Assembly (NCBI GenBank): GCA_005884125.1
Contig: VAXP01000131.1
Span: forward strand, 3,786 to 35,818
DNA length: 32,033 nt
Direction: 5' to 3'
Source of the DNA: Actinomycetota bacterium
GTDB taxonomy: Bacteria; Actinomycetota; Acidimicrobiia; Acidimicrobiales; AC-35
A program made the translations under genes and the position numbers. Positions 17,471 to 24,441 of this stretch are shown here, piece by piece. A model generated the notes under the pieces. It saw only the letters and a program-made list of their open reading frames with translations, ran no database searches and was not told the DNA's origin. The first letter of the stretch is position 1; the number at the start of each line of letters is the position of its first letter.

Positions 17471-18625
17471 GTGAGCCTGACCGTGTCGAAGCGCGCCGTG
17501 ACCGCCGCGGGTGCGGCTCTGGCCCTGGCCCTGGCGGCCACGGGCTGCTCGGGAAGCTCGCACCGCCGCCCGGCATCCGCCGCCCTGACGCCGACCAGCT
17601 CGACGACCTCCACGTCGCTCAGCCCCACCTCGACCGCGGGTCCCACGACGACGGCCGTGCCCGCGTCGCTCGCCGCCACCGGCGCTCCCGTCCCGCCGCC
17701 TCCCGATCGGGGCGCCACCCCCGCGGTGGCGCCGGGCGGAAGCGTGGCCCTGGGTGTGCGGCCGACCCGCATCGTCCTGGCCTGGCCCGAGGCCTTCGTC
17801 CTCGGGGAGGCCACCGCCGGCCACTTCGACGTGGCCCGGGTCGACCTCCCCACCCTGGCCGTTGGGGCCCGGGTCACCCTCGCGGGCACGCCGGTGGGCG
17901 CCGGCGTCTCCACCGGCGGCCTCTACGTCGTGGCCGGGGGGGCGGGGGGAGCCACGTCCACCCTGTCCCGCCTCGACCCGACCAGCCTGGCCGTGCAGAC
18001 CCAGGTCGCCCTGGCCGGCCGGGGCAGCCAGGTGGTGGCCAGGACCGACGGCGTCTACGTGGCGCCGGGGACGACGCTCGAGCGCCGCGACCCGGTGACC
18101 CTGGCCGCCCGCGCCTCGCTGCCCATGCCTGCCCACGACGACGCCCCCGACCTGGCCGCCGACCCCAGGGCCACCACCTTGTGGGTCGTCCTGCCGGCGA
18201 CGGACCCCCCCCTGACGCTGGTCGAGGTGGACCTGGGGGCCTTCCGGGTCCTTCGCTCGCGGCGGGACCTGGGCGGCGTGCGGGGCGGGTCGGTGTCGGC
18301 CGTCCTCGACGGGGTGTGGGTGGGCTTCCCGACCGGTACCCAGAGCACGGCCGTGAAGATCAGGGCGACCGACGGGACCACGGTGGCCACCTTCCAGGGC
18401 GCCATGCCCAACTCCGCCGCGTACACCGTCTCCGGCTCCCGCCTGTGGTTCTCGGGGGGCCGGGCCGCCGGGCTCGGGTGCGCCGACGTGACCACCGGGG
18501 CCGTGGCCGGGACGAGCCAGGTGGCCCCCGAGGCCTCGCCCTTCGTCGCCGACACCCACGTGGCCGTGCTCGGTGACCCGGCCGGGGCGGTGCGCCTCCT
18601 CGTCCCCACCGACGCCTGTCGATGA
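17471..18625 (+). CDS. secreted lipoprotein with propeller-like repeats, unknown function
   Basis: The 384-residue protein has a basic N-terminus, a hydrophobic stretch and the lipobox LAATGC with Cys26 as the predicted lipidated residue. A Ser/Thr/Pro-rich linker follows (about 27-80), typical of surface lipoproteins. The rest contains recurring short strand patterns (GGLYVVAGG, DGVYVAPGT, TTLWVVLPA, DGVWVGFPT, SRLWFSGGR) about 40-50 residues apart, suggesting a beta-propeller of the YVTN/WD-like class. No catalytic motif is recognised. Sitting between icd and mdh it has no obvious metabolic link. GTG 17471 is taken because it places a normal signal sequence before the lipobox. Confidence 0.75.
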   Translation: MSLTVSKRAVTAAGAALALALAATGCSGSSHRRPASAALTPTSSTTSTSLSPTSTAGPTTTAVPASLAATGAPVPPPPDRGATPAVAPGGSVALGVRPTRIVLAWPEAFVLGEATAGHFDVARVDLPTLAVGARVTLAGTPVGAGVSTGGLYVVAGGAGGATSTLSRLDPTSLAVQTQVALAGRGSQVVARTDGVYVAPGTTLERRDPVTLAARASLPMPAHDDAPDLAADPRATTLWVVLPATDPPLTLVEVDLGAFRVLRSRRDLGGVRGGSVSAVLDGVWVGFPTGTQSTAVKIRATDGTTVATFQGAMPNSAAYTVSGSRLWFSGGRAAGLGCADVTTGAVAGTSQVAPEASPFVADTHVAVLGDPAGAVRLLVPTDACR

Positions 18626-18648
18626 GGCTGGGTGCCGCGTCGCGGCGG

Positions 18649-18654
18649 TAGCGT
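18649..18654 (+). promoter_or_regulatory. -10 box TAGCGT for mdh, leaderless
   Basis: TAGCGT ends 7 bases before ATG 18662, placing +1 at or next to the start codon. It also argues against an in-frame upstream start at 18632. Confidence 0.55.
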
Positions 18655-18661
18655 GACGCCC

Positions 18662-19657
18662 ATGGCCACCACATCGACGCGGCCCGTCCACGTGACCGTG
18701 ACCGGGGCTGCGGGCCAGATCGGCTACGCCCTGCTGTTCCGCATCGCCTCGGGCCAGCTGCTGGGGCCCGATCAGCCCATGGTGCTGCGCCTGCTCGAGA
18801 TCGAGCCGGCCATGAAGGCGCTGGAGGGCGTGGTCATGGAGCTCGACGACTGCGCCTTTCCTCTCCTCGACGACATCGAGCCCACCTCCGATCTGAAGAC
18901 GGCATTCGACGGAACGTCATGGGCCCTGCTGGTGGGGTCCGTCCCCCGCAGGGCGGGCATGGAGCGGCGGGACCTGCTCACGATCAACGGGGGCATCTTC
19001 AAGCCCCAGGGTCAGGCCATCGCCGCCAACGCGGCCGCCGACGTGCGGGTGCTGGTGGTGGGCAACCCCTGCAACACCAACTGCCTGATCGCCCGCAACA
19101 ACGCCCCCGACCTGCCCGACACGCGCTGGTTCGCCATGACCCGCCTGGACCAGAACCGGGCCACGTCCCAGCTGGCCATGAAGGCGGGCGTCCCCGTCAC
19201 CGACGTGACCAACGTGGCCATTTGGGGCAACCACTCCACCACCCAGTTCCCCGACTTCGCCCACGCGCGCATCCAGGGCCGGCCCGCCCCCAAGGTGATC
19301 AAGGACACCGAGTGGCTGAGGGGACCGTTCCTCGAGACGGTGCAGAGGCGGGGCGCGGCCGTCATCGAGGCCCGGGGCGCCTCGTCGGCGGCCTCGGCCG
19401 CCAGCGCCGTCATCGACTCCGTGGTCAGCGTGCGCACGCCCACCGGACCCAAGGGCTGGACGTCGCTGGCCGTGGTCAGCCGCGGTCAGTACGGGGTCCC
19501 GGAGGGGCTGGTGTTCGGTTACCCGGTGCGCTCGAAGAAGAAGTCCTGGGACGTGGTCGAGGGCATCGAGCACGACGACTTCGCCAAGGAGAAGCTGCGC
19601 GTCACGACCGAGGAGCTGCTGGCCGAGCGCAAGGAGGTGGCCGACCTGCTGGGCTGA
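18662..19657 (+). CDS. mdh: malate dehydrogenase
   Basis: The 331-residue Rossmann dehydrogenase has [20 protein letters not shown] at about residues 14-33, [15 protein letters not shown] (substrate loop arginines), [18 protein letters not shown] and [14 protein letters not shown], in which His191 is the catalytic base. The glycine-rich loop and the acidic end of strand 2 (LLEIEPA) fit the cytosolic-type, NAD-using MDH found in actinobacteria. It oxidises malate to oxaloacetate in the TCA cycle. ATG 18662 is chosen over 18632 because of the promoter box and the family N-terminus. It is monocistronic, ending at a convergent gene. Confidence 0.95.
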   Translation: MATTSTRPVHVTVTGAAGQIGYALLFRIASGQLLGPDQPMVLRLLEIEPAMKALEGVVMELDDCAFPLLDDIEPTSDLKTAFDGTSWALLVGSVPRRAGMERRDLLTINGGIFKPQGQAIAANAAADVRVLVVGNPCNTNCLIARNNAPDLPDTRWFAMTRLDQNRATSQLAMKAGVPVTDVTNVAIWGNHSTTQFPDFAHARIQGRPAPKVIKDTEWLRGPFLETVQRRGAAVIEARGASSAASAASAVIDSVVSVRTPTGPKGWTSLAVVSRGQYGVPEGLVFGYPVRSKKKSWDVVEGIEHDDFAKEKLRVTTEELLAERKEVADLLG

Positions 19658-19686
19658 GGCCCGCCCAGCGGGGCCGGCCCGCCTTT
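19658..19686. terminator. possible GC-rich hairpin zone between convergent mdh and a small gene
   Basis: GGCCC (19658-19662) can pair with GGGCC (19671-19675), and the perfect palindrome GGGCCGGCCC spans 19671-19680, followed by GCCTTT. This is the most terminator-like stretch after mdh, but the T tract is only three bases. Confidence 0.3.
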
Positions 19687-19691
19687 CAGGA

Positions 19692-19910
19692 TCAGGCCTG
19701 GGCGGCGACGGCTACCTCGACCCCGAGGCGGCGGAGATAGGCGAGCTTGCGTTCGATGGCCTGGCGCCAGGCCGTCAGGTCGGCGTTGAAGCGGTCCCGG
19801 TCGCCATCCTCGAACGCGTGCTCCAGCTCATCAAAGGCTGCGTCTTCCGCGTCGAGAAGCTCCCGGTACCGCTGGAGGACGTGCTCGTCGATCACCTCTG
19901 CCAGCGTCAC
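19692..19910 (-). CDS. small acidic helical protein, unknown
   Basis: The 72-residue protein is rich in Asp, Glu and Arg and reads as two long amphipathic helices (residues about 5-35 and 38-62), with no Cys, membrane segment or known motif. It could be a small coiled-coil or adaptor-like protein. The GTG start at 19910 has GAAGGGGG about 7 bases upstream, one of the few good ribosome-binding sites here, and TAGATT farther upstream (19964-19959) could be its -10. It is divergent from the DUF2087 gene. That support makes it likely real despite its size; I do not recognise its family. Confidence 0.55.
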   Translation of the reverse strand: MTLAEVIDEHVLQRYRELLDAEDAAFDELEHAFEDGDRDRFNADLTAWRQAIERKLAYLRRLGVEVAVAAQA

Positions 19911-19958
19911 ATGGCCCCCTTCCCATGGTCGCGACCCGCGTTCGCGCTCGTACCAGGA

Positions 19959-19968
19959 AATCTACCGT
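19959..19968. promoter_or_regulatory. back-to-back overlapping -10 boxes for divergent genes
   Basis: AATCTACCGT contains TACCGT on the plus strand (19963-19968), 6 bases before GTG 19975, and TAGATT on the minus strand (19964-19959), about 48 bases before GTG 19910. The two boxes share the central TA, so RNA polymerase could serve only one direction at a time. Confidence 0.4.
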
Positions 19969-19974
19969 GTCGGA

Positions 19975-20259
19975 GTGGACGCCTCCATGCCCGAGCAGGC
20001 CGAGGTCCTGCGCCGGTTCCTCGAGCACGGGCGCCTGCGGTCGATGCCGGCCCGCCGGGCCAAGCGCAGGATGGTGCTCGACTACCTGGCCGGGCACTTC
20101 GAGCCCGGGCGGACCTACACGGAGGCGGAGGTGAACGGCATCCTGGCCCGCTTCCATCCCGACGTGGCCTCCCTGCGCCGCTACCTGGTCGACGAGGAGT
20201 TCCTCGAGCGCCGGGAGGGCTCGTACTGGCGGGCGGGAGGCACCTTCCACGTGGACTGA
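19975..20259 (+). CDS. DUF2087-domain protein
   Basis: The 94-residue protein has LRRFLEHGRLRSMPARRAKRRMVLDYLAGHF, YTEAEVNGILARFHPDVASLRRYLVDEEFLERREGSYWR: the layout of DUF2087, a small winged-helix-like domain often found alone or fused to transcriptional regulators. A nucleic-acid-linked role is suggested by the basic first helix pair but is not shown. GTG 19975 is preferred because TACCGT lies 6 bases before it, as in other leaderless starts here; ATG 19987, four codons later, is the alternative. The gene ends 29 bases before the convergent poly-gamma-glutamate hydrolase gene. Confidence 0.8.
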   Translation: MDASMPEQAEVLRRFLEHGRLRSMPARRAKRRMVLDYLAGHFEPGRTYTEAEVNGILARFHPDVASLRRYLVDEEFLERREGSYWRAGGTFHVD

Positions 20260-20261
20260 AG

Positions 20262-20278
20262 GCCCCCGGGGGCGGGCC
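20262..20278. terminator. GC palindrome between convergent genes
   Basis: GCCCCCGGGGGC (20262-20273) is a perfect 12-base palindrome. Alternatively GGCCC (20261-20265) pairs with GGGCC (20274-20278). It sits in the 29-base gap between two convergent stops, suggesting a bidirectional GC-hairpin terminator without a T tract. Confidence 0.3.
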
Positions 20279-20288
20279 GAGGCGGGGC

Positions 20289-20894
20289 TCAGGCCGCAGC
20301 CCAGTCCACGGCCCCCCGGGCCAGGGCCTCGACCAGGGCGGTTGTGGGCGGGGCCAGCCCCGGCCCTTCCCACGAGGCCCACACCGGTCCCAGGCCCCGC
20401 ACCCGGGGGGGCAGCTCGAGCTGGACTCCCCCCCGGCGGGCCCGGTTGACGGGGTTGTCCGGGTGCATGCCCCGCAGGCGTCCAGGGATGTCGGCCATAT
20501 CCGTGACCACCTGGTAGTCGGGCAGGGCCAGGCTCAGGCGGCGGCCCAGGTCCCGGGCCAGGGCCCGGTTGCCTCCCCCGAGGAGCAGGTCCGTCCAGCG
20601 CCCGTGGCGGCCGTAGCCGTGCAGGGCCACGACCACCTCCACGTGGTCGAGGAAGGCGGCCAGGGCGGGCGAGGCCGCGGGGTCGAACTCGTGGGAGGGC
20701 AGGTGCCAGCGCAGGCGGGGAGGCTGGACGACCGCGTACAGGGAGGCGCCCGCGGCCCGGGCCGCGGCCCGGGCGATGGTGTCCGTCACCCGCTCGAGCG
20801 AGCCGCCGTGGATGGCGAGGAAGCCGACCGAGGAGCCGAGGACCAGCTCCTCGGTGACGTCCTGCTCGTCCAGGAGCTGGGCCAGCCGGCTCAC
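20289..20894 (-). CDS. poly-gamma-glutamate hydrolase family protein
   Basis: The 201-residue protein has LAIHGGSLERVTDTIARAAA (His29), HLPSHEFDP (His68-Glu69) and VVALHGYGR (His92). This matches the zinc-binding plan of the poly-gamma-glutamate hydrolase / phage-replication-related family (PF05908, DUF867), where HGG-x2-E, a central H/E pair and a later HG bind zinc. Phage members cut capsule poly-gamma-glutamate; the job of chromosomal copies is poorly known. No signal peptide is visible. The GTG start at 20894 overlaps the stop of the upstream VOC gene (GTGA), so the two are co-translated. No phage genes surround it. Confidence 0.75.
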   Translation of the reverse strand: MSRLAQLLDEQDVTEELVLGSSVGFLAIHGGSLERVTDTIARAAARAAGASLYAVVQPPRLRWHLPSHEFDPAASPALAAFLDHVEVVVALHGYGRHGRWTDLLLGGGNRALARDLGRRLSLALPDYQVVTDMADIPGRLRGMHPDNPVNRARRGGVQLELPPRVRGLGPVWASWEGPGLAPPTTALVEALARGAVDWAAA

Positions 20895-21274
20895 TGCCGG
20901 CGCCGGAGGGGGTGGTCCTCCGGCACCTCCACCACCACGATCGGGACGCCGTCCGGGTCGGCCAGCCACATCTCCCGCAGCCCCCAGGGTTCGTCGGTCG
21001 GCGGTCGCGTCACCTCGACCCCTTTGCCCACCAGGTCCCTGTAGGTGGCGTCGACGTCCCGGACCTGGAGCCACAGCCGCAGCTTGTCACCGCCCGGCGC
21101 GTCCGAGCGTCCGGCCACCTCCAGGAAGCCCCCACCCAGGAAGTACACGACGCCCCGCGACCGACCCTGGCCGTACTCCCGGTAGACGGCGAGCGAGAGC
21201 AGCTCGCCGTAGAAGTGGCGCGAGCGTTCTGGGTCGGTGGGCCGCAGCAGCACGCGGCTCGACAGCACGTCCAT
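20891..21274 (-). CDS. VOC-family (glyoxalase/dioxygenase fold) protein
   Basis: The 127-residue protein shows two beta-alpha-beta-beta-beta modules: SSRVLLRPTDPERSRHFYGELLSLAVYREY, then LWLQVRDVDATYRDLVGKGVEVTRPP, ending in EMWLADPDGVPIVVVEVPEDHP. The metal-binding residues expected in active glyoxalases are only partly recognisable (the terminal Glu is present), so it may be an enzyme, a resistance-type binding protein or a substrate sensor. The start is uncertain: ATG 21274 gives the longest form, but TAGGCA (21279-21274) overlaps it, which fits better with GTG 21268. It is coupled to the poly-gamma-glutamate hydrolase gene. Confidence 0.8.
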   Translation of the reverse strand: MDVLSSRVLLRPTDPERSRHFYGELLSLAVYREYGQGRSRGVVYFLGGGFLEVAGRSDAPGGDKLRLWLQVRDVDATYRDLVGKGVEVTRPPTDEPWGLREMWLADPDGVPIVVVEVPEDHPLRRRQ

Positions 21275-21279
21275 GCCTA
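21274..21279 (-). promoter_or_regulatory. candidate -10 box TAGGCA for the VOC gene
   Basis: On the minus strand CGTAGGCA resembles the other boxes and lies 5 bases before GTG 21268, while it overlaps ATG 21274. If real, translation starts at 21268 rather than 21274. Confidence 0.3.
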
Positions 21280-21296
21280 CGACCGCGGGCCCGGCC

Positions 21297-22064
21297 TCAG
21301 AACAGGCAACGGTCGAGGCCGTTCACCCGGCTGAAGAGCTGGATGCGGAGGTCCACCACGTTGGCTCGCGAACCCAGAGACGAGGCCCGGCCGTCGCCGG
21401 CGCGCAGCGACGCGGCGAGGTCGTTGGCCACGACGGTGTACTGATCCCATCCCGACAGCCATTGCTCGACCGCGGGACGGTCCCGGTCCTGGACCGGGAT
21501 GAGGCGCAGCTGGGAGGCCAGCACGCCGAGCGCCGAGCCCAGCCGGTCGATGCGGGCCGCCCGCTCGGCCGGGCCCAGCCGCACCGGCCGGCGCTCCCGG
21601 CGGAGGGGATCGAGGGCGGCCGAGCAGGCGCCGTCGGCCGAGCGCACGAAGGCGGCGTCGGAGATCCGGGCCACCCGGGCCGCGCGGCCCACGGTCAGAA
21701 GGGTGCCGAGCAGGGCGGCCGCGGCCAGGGCCGCGGCCGAGGCCAGGGCCAGCCTGCGAGCCCGGCGCAGGGCCGCCAACCCGCCGCCCCGGACCCCGGG
21801 TCCCGGGGCCATGGGCGCCGACCCCGCCGCCGCCGCCGATCCCGGCGCAGCCGCCGATCCCGCTGCTGCCGTCGACCCCGGGGGAGCCGACCCCGGGGGT
21901 CCGGGCTGCCCCGGCCCCCGAGCCGGGGCCGGCAGCGCCGTCCCCGCCCACCCCGGCACCGGTCGCCAGCGGCTCGTCCAGCGCCGGCCGTCCCAGTAGC
22001 GCAGGGCCGAGGCGTGGCGGCGGTCGGCGTACCAGGCGGGGGGCTGGACCGATGGACGGCGCAC
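21297..22064 (-). CDS. DUF2510 membrane protein with Gly-Ser-Ala-Pro linker
   Basis: The 255-residue protein begins with a DUF2510-type motif (PPAWYADRRHASALRYWDGRRWT at about 8-30: W-Y, R-YWDG, W-T). A Gly/Ser/Ala/Pro linker of hexapeptide repeats follows (about 50-95), then one transmembrane segment at about 104-125 and an external helical domain of some 130 residues containing two cysteines (DGACSAAL and the penultimate RCLF). The architecture, with cytoplasmic DUF2510, linker, anchor and outer domain, is common among actinobacterial cell-envelope proteins of unknown role. GTG 22064 starts two bases after the stop of the 386-residue gene, so the two are an operon. Confidence 0.75.
   Translation of the reverse strand: MRRPSVQPPAWYADRRHASALRYWDGRRWTSRWRPVPGWAGTALPAPARGPGQPGPPGSAPPGSTAAAGSAAAPGSAAAAGSAPMAPGPGVRGGGLAALRRARRLALASAAALAAAALLGTLLTVGRAARVARISDAAFVRSADGACSAALDPLRRERRPVRLGPAERAARIDRLGSALGVLASQLRLIPVQDRDRPAVEQWLSGWDQYTVVANDLAASLRAGDGRASSLGSRANVVDLRIQLFSRVNGLDRCLF
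21817..21895. repeat. 18-base tandem repeat in the linker of the DUF2510 gene
   Basis: The 10-mer G(C/T)CGA(C/T)CCCG or a close form begins at 21817, 21835, 21853, 21871 and 21886, that is with periods 18, 18, 18 and 15. On the coding (minus) strand it specifies GS-xxxx hexapeptides. It is likely length-variable between strains. Confidence 0.6.
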
Positions 22065-22066
22065 CG

Positions 22067-23227
22067 TCAGCCCCCGCCCTCGGTCCCCGGGTCCGCGAAC
22101 GGCGCGTAGTAGGAGGGCTCGTCGGGATCGGGGCCGGCGTTGGTGCCCTCGACGGGCTCGAGCATGTCGAACACGGGTCCCGCGGTGGCCTTGGGCACGG
22201 TCCAGTCCAGCTCCGCCCCGGCGGCCTGGGCGAAGGGGCGCAGGAAGGTGAAGTACACGTAGGCGCCGCAGGTGATCTTCTCCCTGCGGGACATGGCGGC
22301 CACGTCGCGGTAGAGCTGGGCCTGGGCCGTGCGCACCTCGGCCACCACGGCGTCGAGCTCGTCGAGGGGCACGGGGCGCAGCGAGCCGTCGGGCGTGTCC
22401 GTGGTGAACAGGGAGAAGCCCACCAAGTGGTCGAGGTAGTTCTCGGGTGTGGTGACGCTGGTTCCCCAGTCGTTCACCTTCAAGCTCACGTCCTGCAGGA
22501 CGAGGCCCGCGGTCAGGTTCCGGTAGGGGACGTCCTTGGCCACGTGCGACCACCACAGGTCGCTCGGGCCCAGCCGGTAGAAGTCGCGCACCAGCAGGAC
22601 GCGGCCGCCGGGCAGCTGGTAGGGGCCCGTGTCACCGGTGCCCACCCTGGTGTCGAAGTAGAGCAGGAACAGGTAGGTCATGAGCGACGCGCTGAAGCGC
22701 TTCACCACCAGGGGGTCGACCCCGCCGTCGCCCACCGGCTCGACCCCGTCCACCAGGGTGGCGATGGTCGCCCGGTCGTAGGGCCGCACGGTGAAGCCCG
22801 CGTCCCAGGCCTGGCGGTGGCCGTCGCCCCGAAAGGCCAGCGCGGCCCGCTCCCAGAAGTCGAGCACCCGCCAGGTGCGCTCGGGCGGGTCCTCCACCAG
22901 CTGGAAGGTGGTGAGGAACTTGCGGCCGATGAGGTAGAAGTTCGGCACCGACCACAGGTAGACGGGATTGACCTGGGACCCCGGCCGCCGGCCCGACAGC
23001 CCGATCTCCTCGGCCGGGAGGCGGGCCTCGATGGCCTCGATCATCTCGGGGTAGCGGAACCACGCCTCGCAGCAGGCCACCAGGATGTACGCCGTCACCG
23101 GGATCAGCCCCGACTCCAGCGACGTGCGCTCGGCGGTCATGGCCCGGGAGATCTGGGCGTGGTAGTGGACGAGGCGGTTGGCCTCCTCCCGGATGCCTTC
23201 GGCGCCGAGGTCGGTGCGGGCGGCCAC
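22067..23227 (-). CDS. conserved-looking protein of unknown function (386 residues)
   Basis: I do not recognise this protein. It is a well-behaved globular sequence with no signal peptide. It has a mixed hydrophobic/aromatic core (LIPVTAYILVACCEAWFRYPEM, VYLWSVPNFYLIGRKFLTTF, FSASLMTYLFLLYFDTRVG) and several Trp/Tyr/Phe-rich loops (RDFYRLGPSDLWWSHV, CGAYVYFTFLRPFA). No nucleotide-binding loop, metal triad or PEP-type ATP-grasp motif is visible. The stretches at about 45-60 and 195-215 are hydrophobic but broken by charges, so membrane association rather than clear spans is possible. The GTG start at 23227 is divergent, 52 bases from the PEP-swivelling gene, and the downstream partner is the DUF2510 gene. 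The shared control region is the main hint that it belongs with its neighbours. Confidence 0.75.
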   Translation of the reverse strand: MAARTDLGAEGIREEANRLVHYHAQISRAMTAERTSLESGLIPVTAYILVACCEAWFRYPEMIEAIEARLPAEEIGLSGRRPGSQVNPVYLWSVPNFYLIGRKFLTTFQLVEDPPERTWRVLDFWERAALAFRGDGHRQAWDAGFTVRPYDRATIATLVDGVEPVGDGGVDPLVVKRFSASLMTYLFLLYFDTRVGTGDTGPYQLPGGRVLLVRDFYRLGPSDLWWSHVAKDVPYRNLTAGLVLQDVSLKVNDWGTSVTTPENYLDHLVGFSLFTTDTPDGSLRPVPLDELDAVVAEVRTAQAQLYRDVAAMSRREKITCGAYVYFTFLRPFAQAAGAELDWTVPKATAGPVFDMLEPVEGTNAGPDPDEPSYYAPFADPGTEGGG

Positions 23228-23266
23228 GCCAAGACTTCAGCGCCGCGGCCGGCGCAGCGCAAGCCG

Positions 23267-23272
23267 TACCAT
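23267..23272 (+). promoter_or_regulatory. -10 box TACCAT for the swivelling-domain gene
   Basis: TACCAT is followed by 7 bases and GTG 23280. It sets the start of the small gene, since the frame is open well upstream. Confidence 0.5.
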
Positions 23273-23279
23273 CGCCGGG

Positions 23280-23636
23280 GTGCGGGAGCTGGGGAGGGGG
23301 ACCAAGGTCTTCGACCACGCCCCGGTGGGGGGCGCCTGGCGGGTGCTCGAGGGTCCCGAGGACGTCCTCGGCCTCATGGACGCCGGTGGCGGTACGGGGG
23401 TGGTGGCCGTGGTCAGGGACGCAGGCGCCACGTTTCTCGCCCCCCTCTATCACGAGCTGACCGCGGTGGTGTGCACGAGCGGCACGCCGCGGAGCCACAT
23501 AGGCATCGTCAGCCGGGAGTTCCAGCTCCCGTGCGTCGTCGCCGCCGTCTTCCCCGGCGGGGAGCCGGGCCCGGGCACGGAGGTGGAGGTGGACTGCTCG
23601 GGCCCCGACGGGGTCATCCGTGCCCCAGCCGGCTGA
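23280..23636 (+). CDS. stand-alone PEP-utiliser swivelling (phosphohistidine) domain protein
   Basis: This small protein of 118 residues has a single domain: a beta-rich N-terminal half (VVAVVRDAGATFLAPLYHEL) leading to SGTPRSHIGIVSREFQLPCVV at about 67-87. This corresponds to the G-x-x-S-H-x-x-I-V-x-R-E-x-x-(I/L)-P signature of the PEP-utilising enzyme mobile domain, with His73 as the likely phospho-carrier. In PPDK, PEP synthase or rifampicin phosphotransferase this domain swings between an ATP-grasp and a second catalytic domain; neither is fused or adjacent here, so a partner in trans would be needed. GTG 23280 is chosen from the promoter box. The next gene overlaps by 17 bases. Confidence 0.75.
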   Translation: MRELGRGTKVFDHAPVGGAWRVLEGPEDVLGLMDAGGGTGVVAVVRDAGATFLAPLYHELTAVVCTSGTPRSHIGIVSREFQLPCVVAAVFPGGEPGPGTEVEVDCSGPDGVIRAPAG

Positions 23637-24441
23637 GGAGGGCCGGCAGCGGTCCGGCCCCGGGCCGTGGTGGATCGAGTGGTGGGAGCTGGTCTTCTGG
23701 GCCCAGGACTCCTCGCTGGCCGGATCCGTGCGCCTCACCCTGGTCCCCGGTGCCCAGCGGGCCTGGTACTGGGCCGACCTGGTGGGCGCGGGGCGGCCCC
23801 TGGTGGCGGCACGCGACGACGAGGTGGATCTGCCCAGGGGCCGGGCGCTGGAGGTCAGGGCCGAGGGACTGTGGTCGGTCCTGACCTGCGAGACGCCGCT
23901 CGAGCACTGGTCGGTCGGGCTGGAGGCGTTCGCGGTGGCACTGGACGACCCCGACGAGGCGCTGGGGCAGGCCCGGGGCGACCGCCTGCCCATGGGGCTC
24001 GACCTGGAGTGGGAGGCGGACGCCCCGGCCCGGGACACGGATCCCCTGGGCCTCCGGGCCGGCGGGAGGCGCTACGAGCAGCCCGCCCTGGTGCACGGCG
24101 AGGTCCTGATCGGGAGCGAGCGGGTGGCGCTGGAGTGCCCGGGATGGCGGGTGCGGGGCTGGGGGCAGGCGGACTGGAGCTCGTCCTGGAGCTGGGCGGC
24201 GTCCCGCCTCCATCGGGCCCCGGGCCCGTCGCGGGGCGAGGGGGCCGTGGTCGAGGCGGTGGGGCGGGCGCCCGTCGAGGTCCGGGACCCCGGCTCGGAG
24301 ACAGGGGGCCGGGACGCGGCCGTGCTCGGGCGCCTGGAGAGGTCGCTGTGCCGGGTGGGCCGGGGCGACGGGGACGAGGAACCGGGGTGGAGCGAGTCCT
24401 ACCGGCCCGCGGGGCCGATCAGGCTCGACCGTTCCCGGTGA
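23620..24441 (+). CDS. AttH/CrtC-like lipocalin-type protein
   Basis: The 273-residue, Trp-rich protein has an N-terminal strand-rich half ([36 protein letters not shown]), then [51 protein letters not shown] and [13 protein letters not shown]. The last resembles the G-x-R-x-HSWG-x-RDW element of the hydroxyneurosporene-synthase/AttH lipocalin-like superfamily, linked to carotenoid, lipid or terpenoid ligands. No catalytic residues can be named. The GTG start lies inside the end of the swivelling-domain gene (17-base overlap), implying co-expression. The 3' end overlaps convergent sdhB by 23 bases. The family call is by motif order only. Confidence 0.6.
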   Translation: MPQPAEEGRQRSGPGPWWIEWWELVFWAQDSSLAGSVRLTLVPGAQRAWYWADLVGAGRPLVAARDDEVDLPRGRALEVRAEGLWSVLTCETPLEHWSVGLEAFAVALDDPDEALGQARGDRLPMGLDLEWEADAPARDTDPLGLRAGGRRYEQPALVHGEVLIGSERVALECPGWRVRGWGQADWSSSWSWAASRLHRAPGPSRGEGAVVEAVGRAPVEVRDPGSETGGRDAAVLGRLERSLCRVGRGDGDEEPGWSESYRPAGPIRLDRSR

